64,000 bases of DNA from Amphiduros pacificus (Eukaryota > Annelida > Polychaeta > Phyllodocida > Hesionidae), in assembly GCA_949316495.1 (NCBI GenBank), contig OX439005.1, forward strand, positions 3,691,001 through 3,755,000. The letters are read 5' to 3'. Under the pieces are notes generated by a model. It worked only from the letters and a program-made list of their open reading frames with translations, searched no databases and was not told the DNA's origin. Position numbers and translations under genes: made by a program. This document shows, piece after piece, positions 45,236 to 63,587 of the stretch (position 1 is the stretch's first letter; the number at the start of each line of letters is the position of its first letter).

Positions 45236-45819
45236 GTCAGTTGCCGGGTCCCGTCATTGATGGCCAAAACAAAGCCCCTAAAATATATTTGATCAAGGGA
45301 GACATTACCCGGTTAACTGCAGATGCCATAGTGAATGCCGCAAAACCCTCTTTACTGGGAGGTGGAGGTGTAGATGCTGCAATTCACAAGGCTGCGGGAA
45401 GGAAGTTGTTGGAGGAATGTAGGAAAATAGGAGGTTGTAGAACTGGAGAAGCCAAAATGACCAGAGGATATGATCTTCCGGTTAAATATGTCATTCATAC
45501 TGTAGGCCCCACAGATAATGATAAAATAAAGCTTCGAAAGTGCTACGAGTCTTGCCTGTCCCTTGCCCGTTCCAATAAACTTCAATCAATTGTCTTTCCC
45601 TGCATAGCAACCGATATCTATGGTTTCCCTGCCAAAGAAGCCTCTCAAATAGCCCTAACCTCTGTAATAAATTGGCTTAAAACGGGGGATAACGGAAATT
45701 TTTTAAAGAAAGTTACATTCTGTGTATTCTCTCAAGCCGATTATGACCTCTACGTTCAAGGAACTGAGAGGTTAAACTCCAAAGGACTGAGTCAGAAGGC
45801 CCCTGGCCGGTCCAGATAA
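45205..45819 (+). CDS. Macrodomain ORF between gag and pol
   Basis: An ORF in the -1 frame relative to gag, open from 45205, encoding about 190-200 residues that are almost entirely one macrodomain: IYLIKGDITRLTADAIVNAA, SLLGGGGVDAAIHKAAG, YVIHTVGP, SIVFPC...IYGFPAKEAS. This is the MacroD/Appr-1''-P type, which binds ADP-ribose and in many members removes ADP-ribose from proteins. The GGGGVDAAIH and IYGFP loops are kept, with a few ligand-loop positions departing from the MacroD consensus, so hydrolase activity is not assured. There is no obvious ATG before the domain, which fits expression by ribosomal frameshift from gag: a T-TTA-AAA heptamer lies at 45208-45214, just inside the overlap. 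It occupies the place where some retroviruses carry dUTPase or protease frames. Confidence 0.9.
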   Translation, partial: SFKRPRAQQIGQLPGPVIDGQNKAPKIYLIKGDITRLTADAIVNAAKPSLLGGGGVDAAIHKAAGRKLLEECRKIGGCRTGEAKMTRGYDLPVKYVIHTVGPTDNDKIKLRKCYESCLSLARSNKLQSIVFPCIATDIYGFPAKEASQIALTSVINWLKTGDNGNFLKKVTFCVFSQADYDLYVQGTERLNSKGLSQKAPGRSR

Positions 45820-48800
45820 ATACAGAGGGCCAAACACCATCTTTTCCTGACACTATTTGTGCTAATATTGCTTTGCTTGACCTGAGACAGGATATTAGGG
45901 GTCCTCAAGGTTGGACTCTAAAAATCCCTATCTTTGTTCAGGGTCATTCTGTAAATGCAATTATTGACACTGCATCTCAGGCCACAATTATCAGTGAAAA
46001 CCTCTGCAAACAATGGAAATTAAATATTAACCCTTCAAATTCCCCTAAAATCCGTGGAATTGAGATGGAAAGATCCATCCCAAGTCAAAAAGCTTCTAAT
46101 ATAGAATTAAAAATTGGTTCTCAAACTTTCCTTTGGGATTGTTTAGTTGCCCCCATTCAAGATGATTTTCTCTTGGGTTTGGATTTTTTGTATGCTGTAA
46201 AAGGATCCATAAATTTAGATAAAGCAATTGTTATTATTTTAGATGAAATTATTCCAGCCTCCATTATATCAAATTCAGACGGACAAGTGACATCAGTTTG
46301 TAAAGTAACTCTAGAAAAAAATACTACCATTCCAGCATATCACACTAAAATTTTAAAATGTTTACTACCTAAAGAAAATAACATTGAATGTGTCATTGAT
46401 CCAATAAATCCCAAACCCGGCCTCTTAAGTCCCCGGATCCTTGCAGTTCCAAAGTTCAATAAAGTCTATTATCCCATAGAAAATCATTCTGATAAGCCCA
46501 TTACCCTATTAGCTAACCAATGTGTGGGGTTAGCTAGTGAAATAGAACCTGGTGACAACATTGGTGCAGAATCGTTATACAGTACTGATTGTTCTGGCTC
46601 TGATGACTCTGATACAATTGACCTATTCTCAGAGGAAGATGCAGATAATATCTCAGGACCCCCTTTGGACATACTCAATACTAAATCATATAGTTCCCCC
46701 ATTGAAAAGGTGAATGAGTGGTATGTGTCTCAAAAGCATCCTGATAATCCAGAGGTATTAGTGCAGGACAAGGTTCCTACACCAGTACGCCTCTCCACCA
46801 TAGATGTTAGAGATAAGACCAATCATGAGGTAAAAGATGGAAATGTTAATTCCCCTAACAATAAGGTAATACCCGATCATGTACTTGACCTTTATCAAAG
46901 ATCAATAGGCAAATTAAATAATACCCAGTCTGAGGAATTAAAGGCCCTTCTAATTGAATTTCAGGACGTTTTTGCCACTCATGATTTAGATGTTGGAAAT
47001 TTTACAGGAATTTATCATAAAATTGACACCAATGATTCGCCCCCTATCCGTTTACCCATGCGTAGAACCCCTTTAGGTTTTCAACAGGAGGAAAAACATC
47101 ACCTTGATAAAATGTTGGAACAAGGGGTTATACGACCATCCATTTCAGACTGGGCTGCTCCCCCGGTTTTAGTAAGAAAAAAAGATAAGTCATTAAGGTA
47201 CTGTATAGATTTTAGGCAATTAAACAATGTAACAAGAAAAGATGCATTCCCCCTCCCATTAATTGAAGAATGTTTAGACTCCCTATATAATAATCAATAT
47301 TTTTCCAGCTTTGATCTTTGTAGCGGATATTGGCAAATTTCCATTGAACCAAAAGATTGTCACAAAACTGCTTTCATCACCAGATATGGATTATATGAAC
47401 ATGTACGTATGCCATTCGGTTTATGTAATGCCCCCAGTACGTTTCAGAGAGCGATCAACCTGGTTCTACGCGGATTGACCTGGAAGGAAGTCCTGGCATA
47501 CCTTGACGATACGATTGTCTTGGGAAAATCTTTTTCAGATCATTTAAATAACATTCGTAAAGTTCTTTTCAGGTTCCGCCAATACAACCTAAAGTTGAAG
47601 CCCAAAAAATGTATTTTGTTCCAGGAGGAATTGGAATTCCTGGGACGAAAAGTCAGCCAACACGGAGTCAGTGTCACCCAATCCAAAATTGATAGTGTTA
47701 CCAAGTGGCCCACCCCTAAAATAACTAAAGAGGTTGAAGCATTTTTGGGTTTTGTAAATTACCATCGTGAGTTTATTAAAGACCTTGCCCAAAAAGCAGC
47801 CCCTTTATATAAATTAACTGGAAAGCAAAAGTTTAATTGGGGAGAAAGCGAACAAAAAGCTTTCGAAACTCTTAAACTAGCCATGACCTCAACCCCTGTT
47901 TTGGCCTATCCAGATCCCAAAGGTACCTTCATTTTGGATACTGATGCCTCCAATACCCAAATAGGAGCTCAACTTAGCCAAATCCAAAATGGTATTGAAC
48001 GGCCTATTGCCTTTGGTAGTCTGACACTGACCCCTGCTCAGCAACAATATTGTACGACCCGACAAGAATTACTAGCTGTGGTTATGTTTACCAGGCAGTA
48101 TCAACACTATTTGCTGGGTCGTAAATTTATAGTCAGAACTGATCACAGTAGTTTAACTTGGTTGACCAGATTTAAGAAACCTGCAGGGCAGCTCTGTCGC
48201 TGGTTGGCCGAGTTAGCCCAATATGATATGGAAATCCTCCATAGGCCAGGTAAAAAACATGCCAATGCCGATTCCCTATCTAGAATCCCTGATACCCTTG
48301 AACCTTGTAACTGCTACGAAGCAGGCAAGGAACTGTCAACGCTTCCATGTAAAGGATGTTCCTACTGTACCCGAGCCCATACCCAATGGGAAAGGTTTGA
48401 AAACGACATTGATGATGTCGTTCCGTTAGCCATACGGTTTGTAGGTAGCAAAGAACCAGCAAGTCCTAATGTCCATCACGACCTAGACAGGCAAAGTGTC
48501 TGGCTGGAAATTCCAGATTCCCCACAGTTGCGACAACAACAGTTGGAAGACTCTGATATCTGTCCCATAATACACTGGTTAGAAACGGACACGTACCCTA
48601 CTGACCAAAAATTATTTCTGGCCAGTGCAGCCACTAAACATTACTGGCTATGTAAAAATCAATTAGAAATTAAAACTGGTGTCCTCTATTACAGATGGAT
48701 CGATATCCCCAATACCCTTTTAAAGTTAATAGTGCCTGACCAATTAAAACCTGAGTTGCTAAAATTTGCCCATGACGTAAAATCTGCTAGTCACCCAGGC

Positions 48801-50315
48801 CAACATCTCACTAAAGAAAGAGTCCAACGTTGTTATTTTTGGCATTCCCTTTCGAAAGATGTAAAGACATTCGTCGCAACTTGTGAAATTTGTAGTGTTA
48901 ACAAAAAAGCTAAGGTAAGACCCAAGGCTGCAATGGTTAACTTTCATGCTGGTGTCCCCATGGAGCGTATCCACATAGATATCCTTGGACCCCTGAACAT
49001 TAGCACGACAGGAATGAAATATATTCTTGTCATGGTTGATCAATTCACTAAATGGATTGAAATTGCACCCCTCCCTGACCAAACAGCTGAATTGGTGGCG
49101 GATGCCCTCGTCAACCAGTTCTACGTTCGTTTTGGGATTCCCTTCCAACAACATTCAGATCAAGGTCGAAATTTTGAATCCATTCTTTTTCAGGAATTAT
49201 GTACATTATTAGAAATTTCTAAAACCCGTACCACCCCGTATCGTCCGAGTGCTAATGGTCAGGTGGAAAGGTACAATCGTACCCTTCTCCAAAAAATTCG
49301 TTGTTTCCTGCAAGGAAAACAAAAACACTGGGATAAATACCTCCCTTTGATTGCAATGGCCATGAGAGCTACTGTGAATCGAAGTACTGGCTTTTCCCCA
49401 AATATGATGATGCTGGGTAGGGAGTGTATCCTTCCCTTAGAACTATCCTCAGGAATCAGCCTTATCCAGCGTCAGGCCACCGAACCCAGTCATTATGTAA
49501 GGAATTTGTCAGAAAAATTAAAGGAGGTTCATCTTTTAGCTAGAACGCAATTAGGATATTCTTTGGTAAGTCAAAAAAGGACTTATGATACCAAGATATA
49601 TCAAAAAGCCTTTGAAATAGGGGATCTTGTTTATCAATTATTCACCTCATATAAGACGGGTGAATCAAAGAAACTGAAACCTATTTATCAAGGCCCATTA
49701 ATTGTAACTAGAGTAATTTCCCCAATTCTATACCAAGTAGAGGGACAAAGGAGGACCCAAATCATACATCATGACAGACTCAAAATCTGTCATGATCGTC
49801 ATGTCCCCCTTTGGGTCCGCAGGAGAAGGCATCAAGTCCTAGACCTCGATGAACCCATTCCTGATATCAGGGATGAGGAGGAAATGGATTTGATGCTGAT
49901 GGACCTCGCAGAGCAAGGTCTCTACGAGGATGACAACCCCCCTCTATTGGACCTAAATGACCCAGAATATGAACCTCCTGATGAGGATGCTTTATTTGGT
50001 ATGTCCCAAGTAGAGGTAGATCCCGATCCTGATAATAGTAATGAACTGCCAGATGATTTATCTTTTCATTGGATGCCCACTGGGGTAAATGAGATAGATG
50101 AATCACACCTGGATCCTGGCATGCCTTATGTGACACCCCAAACTCCCGCTTTGGAGGCCATCGAGGATGACCAAGAAATGCCCCTTTTAATGCCCCAAGG
50201 TGACCGGATAATCCCTGTCGAACCTTCCCCAATAACAAATGTCCCTCGACGCCGACAACGTCGAAGGCCTAAATATCTGGAAGATTATGAAGTATCTCTT
50301 GATGATACTTCGTGA
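45768..50315 (+). CDS. Pol of the LTR retrotransposon (protease, RT, RNase H, integrase)
   Basis: Open from 45768, overlapping the macrodomain ORF in its -1 frame; ~1480 residues from the first usable codon at 45873. Numbered from there: aspartic protease near residue 32 (IIDTASQATII); reverse transcriptase ~395-575 (YCIDFRQLNNVT, SSFDLCSGYWQI, YLDD at ~543-546); RNase H ~650-770 (ILDTDASNTQIGAQLS, TRQELLAV, RTDHSSLTWL); integrase zinc region ~970-1010 (H...H...CEIC), DDE core ~1030-1190 (HIDILGPL, QHSDQGRNFE, SANGQVERYN), GPY/F-like segment ~1270 (GPLIVTRVISP). The acidic tail of ~180 residues ends in an Arg-rich cluster (RRRQRRRPK). No chromodomain was recognised. A G-TTA-AAC heptamer at 45771-45777 lies in the overlap with the upstream ORF, a candidate frameshift site. 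Confidence 0.95.
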   Translation, partial: EVKLQRTESEGPWPVQINTEGQTPSFPDTICANIALLDLRQDIRGPQGWTLKIPIFVQGHSVNAIIDTASQATIISENLCKQWKLNINPSNSPKIRGIEMERSIPSQKASNIELKIGSQTFLWDCLVAPIQDDFLLGLDFLYAVKGSINLDKAIVIILDEIIPASIISNSDGQVTSVCKVTLEKNTTIPAYHTKILKCLLPKENNIECVIDPINPKPGLLSPRILAVPKFNKVYYPIENHSDKPITLLANQCVGLASEIEPGDNIGAESLYSTDCSGSDDSDTIDLFSEEDADNISGPPLDILNTKSYSSPIEKVNEWYVSQKHPDNPEVLVQDKVPTPVRLSTIDVRDKTNHEVKDGNVNSPNNKVIPDHVLDLYQRSIGKLNNTQSEELKALLIEFQDVFATHDLDVGNFTGIYHKIDTNDSPPIRLPMRRTPLGFQQEEKHHLDKMLEQGVIRPSISDWAAPPVLVRKKDKSLRYCIDFRQLNNVTRKDAFPLPLIEECLDSLYNNQYFSSFDLCSGYWQISIEPKDCHKTAFITRYGLYEHVRMPFGLCNAPSTFQRAINLVLRGLTWKEVLAYLDDTIVLGKSFSDHLNNIRKVLFRFRQYNLKLKPKKCILFQEELEFLGRKVSQHGVSVTQSKIDSVTKWPTPKITKEVEAFLGFVNYHREFIKDLAQKAAPLYKLTGKQKFNWGESEQKAFETLKLAMTSTPVLAYPDPKGTFILDTDASNTQIGAQLSQIQNGIERPIAFGSLTLTPAQQQYCTTRQELLAVVMFTRQYQHYLLGRKFIVRTDHSSLTWLTRFKKPAGQLCRWLAELAQYDMEILHRPGKKHANADSLSRIPDTLEPCNCYEAGKELSTLPCKGCSYCTRAHTQWERFENDIDDVVPLAIRFVGSKEPASPNVHHDLDRQSVWLEIPDSPQLRQQQLEDSDICPIIHWLETDTYPTDQKLFLASAATKHYWLCKNQLEIKTGVLYYRWIDIPNTLLKLIVPDQLKPELLKFAHDVKSASHPGQHLTKERVQRCYFWHSLSKDVKTFVATCEICSVNKKAKVRPKAAMVNFHAGVPMERIHIDILGPLNISTTGMKYILVMVDQFTKWIEIAPLPDQTAELVADALVNQFYVRFGIPFQQHSDQGRNFESILFQELCTLLEISKTRTTPYRPSANGQVERYNRTLLQKIRCFLQGKQKHWDKYLPLIAMAMRATVNRSTGFSPNMMMLGRECILPLELSSGISLIQRQATEPSHYVRNLSEKLKEVHLLARTQLGYSLVSQKRTYDTKIYQKAFEIGDLVYQLFTSYKTGESKKLKPIYQGPLIVTRVISPILYQVEGQRRTQIIHHDRLKICHDRHVPLWVRRRRHQVLDLDEPIPDIRDEEEMDLMLMDLAEQGLYEDDNPPLLDLNDPEYEPPDEDALFGMSQVEVDPDPDNSNELPDDLSFHWMPTGVNEIDESHLDPGMPYVTPQTPALEAIEDDQEMPLLMPQGDRIIPVEPSPITNVPRRRQRRRPKYLEDYEVSLDDTS

Positions 50316-50466
50316 TAACCCATATATTTCTTGAGAACCTCATCAAGATAATGGAGGGAACTTAGCCCCTACCATGTCATTGATGTGGTTTGAAATTGTA
50401 ATTTAGAAATAAGAACTACCCTAAACATAAGAAAAAAAAATAATAAAAATAAAAATAAAAACCATT

Positions 50467-53154
50467 ATGCTTGTAGACATGGAACATCTACCCATACCAA
50501 CTGCTGCAAGCAGCAAAACCTCCTGTGGTGGTAGGACCACCACAGAGAAGAACCCCTGGAGGCTGGTGAAATCCAGCAGAAAAACTATAAAAAAAAGGAA
50601 GGCAGGGAGGAAGGGGTTGACCCCAAAAGATATGGTTGAGAACCAATCGTCCAGGGTCATCCCTTCCCTGCTAACCCTCAATGTTGCCCCTACCCCAAAA
50701 CTGAAGAATTCCTTTCTTCAGTTCCCTCCCCTTCCCCACAAAGTGACCACCCCTGCCCCCAAACCTCATGTGAGTAACTCTGTCCCCAAATCTCATGTGA
50801 AAAATGCCCTTACCCCTAAACTGAAGAACTCCTTTCTTCAGTTCCCTCCCCTTCCCCACAAAGTGACTACCCCAGCCCCCAAACCTCATGTGATTACCCC
50901 TGTACCCAAACCTCACATGAAAAAGGCCCCAACCACCAAAACAACTCAGAGACGGCCAGCTGATAGACATAGAAGCCAACCGTGGAGAAAAATAGTAAAG
51001 CCGGAGACCCTTTCTCCCACAGAAGTGGCGACCCTTTTGCAAGGAAACAATCTTGTAACCCTCCAAGACAGCATCCGCCAACAATTGGCTCATGCTAAAT
51101 CGGGGGATAAAGGGAAGCTTCCCACCTTGTGGGACCATCACTGGCTTCTCACAGACTTGGCCCGAGGAGTGAGAACCAACAGTATGGGTCCGGAATATCC
51201 AGAGCGTGTGGCTGCTGCCGTGAAAGCCGCTCTGGATGGGATGGACTCAACTGAGATCCCCCTCCCCTCCTCCTCTCCCCCAAGTCCCATCCCTGCTGGT
51301 TCTGCCACGGTTCCTTCCCCCGTCCCTATCTCTCGTTCCCCCGAAACCATGGAGGTTTCTTCCTTCCCTCCTGTTCCTCCCCAGGTTCAAGAGTCCATGG
51401 AGGTCGAGGTTTCTGACTCTTACATCTCTTTTCCTGTTCATTCCGAAGAGGTGGCTACAGAAACCTTGACTTCCACTCCTAATCCTCTTCCTTCTCCTTT
51501 GGCTCCTGTCGCCAGTAGCTCTTCTCCAGCTCCTGTCGTCAGTAGTTCTCGTCTCCCTACGGTTGTCAGTAGCCCTATACCTGCTGACAGTGATCCGTCT
51601 CTCTCTCATACTAACCCGAAGTTACGCCCTGCCAAAAAGAGGAAATCTCCCTCAATCTCGGTCTGGCATCCCCCTCTTCCTTCTTGTATCCCCTTTTCTC
51701 TTGGAAAACCCCATGTCCCCTCTTCTGAAAAATCTGGCAATAACTCCTCTTACTGTCCCCTGTGTGACTTCCCTGTTCCTGGCAAGCTCCGTGTGCATTG
51801 CAACCAGGAGCATTTGCCTTGGTATGTGGACCCCACACGGGCTTGTTGGGGATGTCATCACGCAGTGGGAGGGCACTGTTTCTTCTTTAATCAACATGCA
51901 AATTGTCCCAACAAGTTCTTTTCTGACCACTATTTGCCAGACTGGGCAGGCAGGATGACCCACCTTCTCCAAACCCTATCCCAATTTCATAGGGTAGGGA
52001 GTATGCAAGATCTTTTTAAACTTGCTCTCAGTCAACAGTGGCATGTCAAGGACACTGTTGGTCTGAATCTAACTGCCTCCCAACTTTGTACCATTCGCCT
52101 TTGGGAGCTCTGTACCCTGGGAGTGAGGGCCACTGGGTGGAACGACATCTCTGTTGTGCCGCCCCATGGACCCGGTGCCCTCACGTACTGGAGGAACCTG
52201 ATCGAGTTGATCAGACCTCTTCCCCCTCCTCTCAGGGAAAAGATACGCACCGTTGACGGCATGGTCTGTCTCCGGCAGCAGCTTTTCCCTGCCCCCTCTC
52301 CTCTTCCTTTCCGCCTGGTGACTGTGGATTCCCACTGTCATCTTGACTTAACTTTAAAGGCGCATAAGAGTGATACCCTCTGCTCACTCTTATTCCATGC
52401 AGGTCAGGCAGATGTTGGACTCCAGCATCTGGTGACAAACTTTGTCTTTCCAGAATACTGGTGTCAGATTCCTGCACTGACCTCTTCCCCCTTTTTGTCC
52501 GTAGCCCATACCATTGGAATTCATCCCCATGTTGCCTCTCGTCATATTCAGCCCAAAACCTTCAATAAGCTCACACAGCTGGTACATGATCCCAGCTGCT
52601 GTGGAATCGGAGAGATTGGGCTGGATTATCACGGTCACCCCCGTGATCGCGAGAGGGACTTGCAGAAAAGTCATTTAGAGACTTTCATGGAACTGGCCTC
52701 CCAAACTGGGAAGCCAGTTGTCATTCACTGCCGCCCTTGTGATGGTGAAGATCCGCACATCATCATTTCTGATTGCATTGATATCATGAAGCGCCATGTC
52801 CCAAACACCCACAAAGTTCATGTGCACTGTTTTTCGGGGGGACCCTCAGAGCTCCAAATCTGGACGAATGCTTTCCCAAAATGTTCTTTTGGCATATCTG
52901 CCTCCGTTCTCAGAGAGAAGGACCCAAACAAACGGGCACTCTCTGAGAAGGCTATCTCATCTATTTCTTTGGAGCGCATTCTCCTCGAGTCTGACGCTCC
53001 ATATCTCAATCCTCCCCATCTCCCCAGCCCAAACCATCCTTGGACTCTGGGCTGTATAGCCGAATGGTTGAGCCAGCTTCTCCACACAAGTCGCTCTATG
53101 ATCTTGGAGATAACCCGGCATAATGCCTGCTCTTTTTATCAGTTGGCTGATTAA
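50467..53154 (+). CDS. Third ORF of the retrotransposon: zinc-finger-like region plus TatD-type nuclease domain
   Basis: 895 residues from ATG 50467, 150 bp after pol, where env would be. N-terminus: basic, then Pro-rich with a duplicated ~40-residue unit (LKNSFLQFPPLPHKVTTPAP at two places). Residues ~270-400 are Ser/Pro-rich. A Cys/His cluster follows (CPLCDFPVPGKLRVHC, CWGCHHAVGGHC). Residues ~619-895 are a TatD-family metal hydrolase: DSHCHLD (HxH), GIHPH, GIGEIGLDYH (Glu), VIHCR, HCFSGG and LLESDAPYL, that is all usual metal-ligand positions. TatD proteins are TIM-barrel metal-dependent nucleases, and some act as 3'-5' exonucleases. No signal peptide or membrane segment is seen, so it is not an envelope protein. 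Its role in the element is unknown; a subgenomic or spliced mRNA is likely. Confidence 0.9.
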   Translation: MLVDMEHLPIPTAASSKTSCGGRTTTEKNPWRLVKSSRKTIKKRKAGRKGLTPKDMVENQSSRVIPSLLTLNVAPTPKLKNSFLQFPPLPHKVTTPAPKPHVSNSVPKSHVKNALTPKLKNSFLQFPPLPHKVTTPAPKPHVITPVPKPHMKKAPTTKTTQRRPADRHRSQPWRKIVKPETLSPTEVATLLQGNNLVTLQDSIRQQLAHAKSGDKGKLPTLWDHHWLLTDLARGVRTNSMGPEYPERVAAAVKAALDGMDSTEIPLPSSSPPSPIPAGSATVPSPVPISRSPETMEVSSFPPVPPQVQESMEVEVSDSYISFPVHSEEVATETLTSTPNPLPSPLAPVASSSSPAPVVSSSRLPTVVSSPIPADSDPSLSHTNPKLRPAKKRKSPSISVWHPPLPSCIPFSLGKPHVPSSEKSGNNSSYCPLCDFPVPGKLRVHCNQEHLPWYVDPTRACWGCHHAVGGHCFFFNQHANCPNKFFSDHYLPDWAGRMTHLLQTLSQFHRVGSMQDLFKLALSQQWHVKDTVGLNLTASQLCTIRLWELCTLGVRATGWNDISVVPPHGPGALTYWRNLIELIRPLPPPLREKIRTVDGMVCLRQQLFPAPSPLPFRLVTVDSHCHLDLTLKAHKSDTLCSLLFHAGQADVGLQHLVTNFVFPEYWCQIPALTSSPFLSVAHTIGIHPHVASRHIQPKTFNKLTQLVHDPSCCGIGEIGLDYHGHPRDRERDLQKSHLETFMELASQTGKPVVIHCRPCDGEDPHIIISDCIDIMKRHVPNTHKVHVHCFSGGPSELQIWTNAFPKCSFGISASVLREKDPNKRALSEKAISSISLERILLESDAPYLNPPHLPSPNHPWTLGCIAEWLSQLLHTSRSMILEITRHNACSFYQLAD

Positions 53155-53608
53155 TACTCCTCATAATTATATATCTATGATTTTTTTTTAGGGGTCGCTA
53201 AGTGTTGACTCCACTTTCCAAATTTAATTCTGAAAATAAAAGACTGAAATATAATGTATGTCTTTCTAGTATATTTTTAATTCGCAGGCACGGCCCTGCT
53301 AAAATAATGTATTCTTCACCCAATAGATCGACATTCATCCGCTGAGAGCCGGGATCACTGCTGCTAAGAGTAGCTGTTTGTCATTTATGTTGGTAAGCTC
53401 AACAACTTTTTAATTTAATTTTTTAGTCCTGAGTTGTAGGGGGCCCTAAAAAATAAATAAGAAAGGGGATAATATAAATTTTATTATAGTTAAAAAATTT
53501 TAGTGTAACTTTTGACCCCTTGTTCCCGCTGTGGCCCACTTTCTTACAGTAAACATCTGGCCCGTTGTCCCCTTCTTTCATTGTATTCCCCCCCTTTCCC
53601 CCCTCTTA

Positions 53609-53628
53609 AAAAATAAAATGGGGAAGAG
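53609..53628 (+). promoter_or_regulatory. Putative polypurine tract
   Basis: The purine-rich run AAAAAATAAAATGGGGAAGAG ends directly at the 3' LTR, the usual position for plus-strand priming in LTR elements. Confidence 0.7.
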
Positions 53629-53852
53629 TGTTGTGGCCAGGCGATAATTCCATTGATCGTCATGGTCCACTGACCTGGCCAATCACCTTCCCCCAATATT
53701 CCTACGCCGGGCCAGGCGGGAAATCCAAAGCCGAGGCCAGACAGATGATCTCTGGACACCGGCTACGGAAGAACCTTTTCAACAGGTAAGTTTTAAATAG
53801 ATTTTAACTAGTGTTAAGATTGGTGTGACTTTAATAAATAAGAGTCACATCA
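53629..53852 (+). repeat. 3' LTR (224 bp)
   Basis: Reads as identical to the 5' LTR over its whole length and is followed by the target duplicate ATTA. Confidence 0.95.
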
Positions 53853-54228
53853 ATTACAAAATTATTCAAAACATTAATAAAGGAAATCCTAAATGTTCAT
53901 CTCAAAAGCCAAAGAATAACATTTCCGAATATCGTCTGCTACTTTGGCTGGTGGCGCCCTCTGTTAAATTTTGCTACAGAAATTTGTCCAAGCTAAAGAA
54001 ACAAGAAAAACATCTATGATAATAAATATTCTTTACTTATATCGTGTGAGACAAATAAAGAATATCTAATGATATTAAATAATGATCTGTATTTAAGATT
54101 TAAAAGCAGATTAATTTCAACATTTTATATTTCTACAAACAAAAGGAGGGAATATTATTTCTTGACACACAAAAATATTGGACGGTCCACACGTGAAATT
54201 TTTTCTCCAAACAGATTCTGAAAATCTC
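53853..54228. other. Flank between the retrotransposon and NVL
   Basis: AT-rich sequence ending in an acceptor (AACAG) at 54211-54215 before the first recognised NVL exon, so an untranslated NVL exon probably lies in or upstream of this stretch. None could be identified. Confidence 0.5.
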
Positions 54229-63229
<9,001 letters not shown>

Positions 63230-63485
63230 GTACAGATACATACAGATATCTACAGATACCTACAGATACCTACAGATACATACAGATACATACAGATACA
63301 TTCAGATACATACAGATACCTACAGATACATTCAGATACATAGATACCTACAGATACCTACAGATACCTACAGATACATACAAATACATAGATACCTACA
63401 GATACCTACAGATACATACAGATACATACAGATACATTCAGATACCTACAGATACATACAGATATCTACAGATACCTACAGATAA
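63230..63485. repeat. Microsatellite-like array (ACAGATACATACAGATACCT) next to the NVL exon 12 donor
   Basis: Irregular 6/10 bp repeats of 'acagatac' with 'atac', 'ctac' and 'attc' spacers, starting within two bases of the donor G|GTACAGAT. The frame stays open by chance through the array. Confidence 0.95.
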
Positions 63486-63554
63486 GGCAGCAAAAAATAA
63501 TCCCCTTATATCAGATAACATGCCCTGATAAAATAGGATAGGGGTATTTTTCTG

Positions 63555-63587
<33 letters not shown>

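Larger units (their letters stand above)
41477..53852 (+). mobile_element. Ty3/gypsy-like LTR retrotransposon with macrodomain and TatD cargo, looks whole
   Basis: 12,376 bp bounded by two 224 bp LTRs that read as identical and by the 4 bp direct repeat ATTA (41473-41476, 53853-53856). Order: LTR, primer-binding region, gag, macrodomain ORF, pol, a third long ORF ending in a TatD nuclease domain, purine-rich tract, LTR. The order RT-RNase H-integrase within pol places it in the Ty3/gypsy group (Metaviridae). It looks whole, with no breaks seen, and identical LTRs imply a very recent insertion. No membrane glycoprotein-like ORF was seen. Two enzyme domains outside the standard retrotransposon set make it unusual. 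Confidence 0.95.

Noticed and set aside
45205-45819. dUTPase ORF, as found between gag and pol in some retroviruses
   Set aside because: The motifs are those of a macrodomain, not the five dUTPase motifs.
50467-53154. Envelope gene of a retrovirus
   Set aside because: No signal peptide, membrane segment or fusion-type region; the C-terminus is a TatD-type hydrolase.
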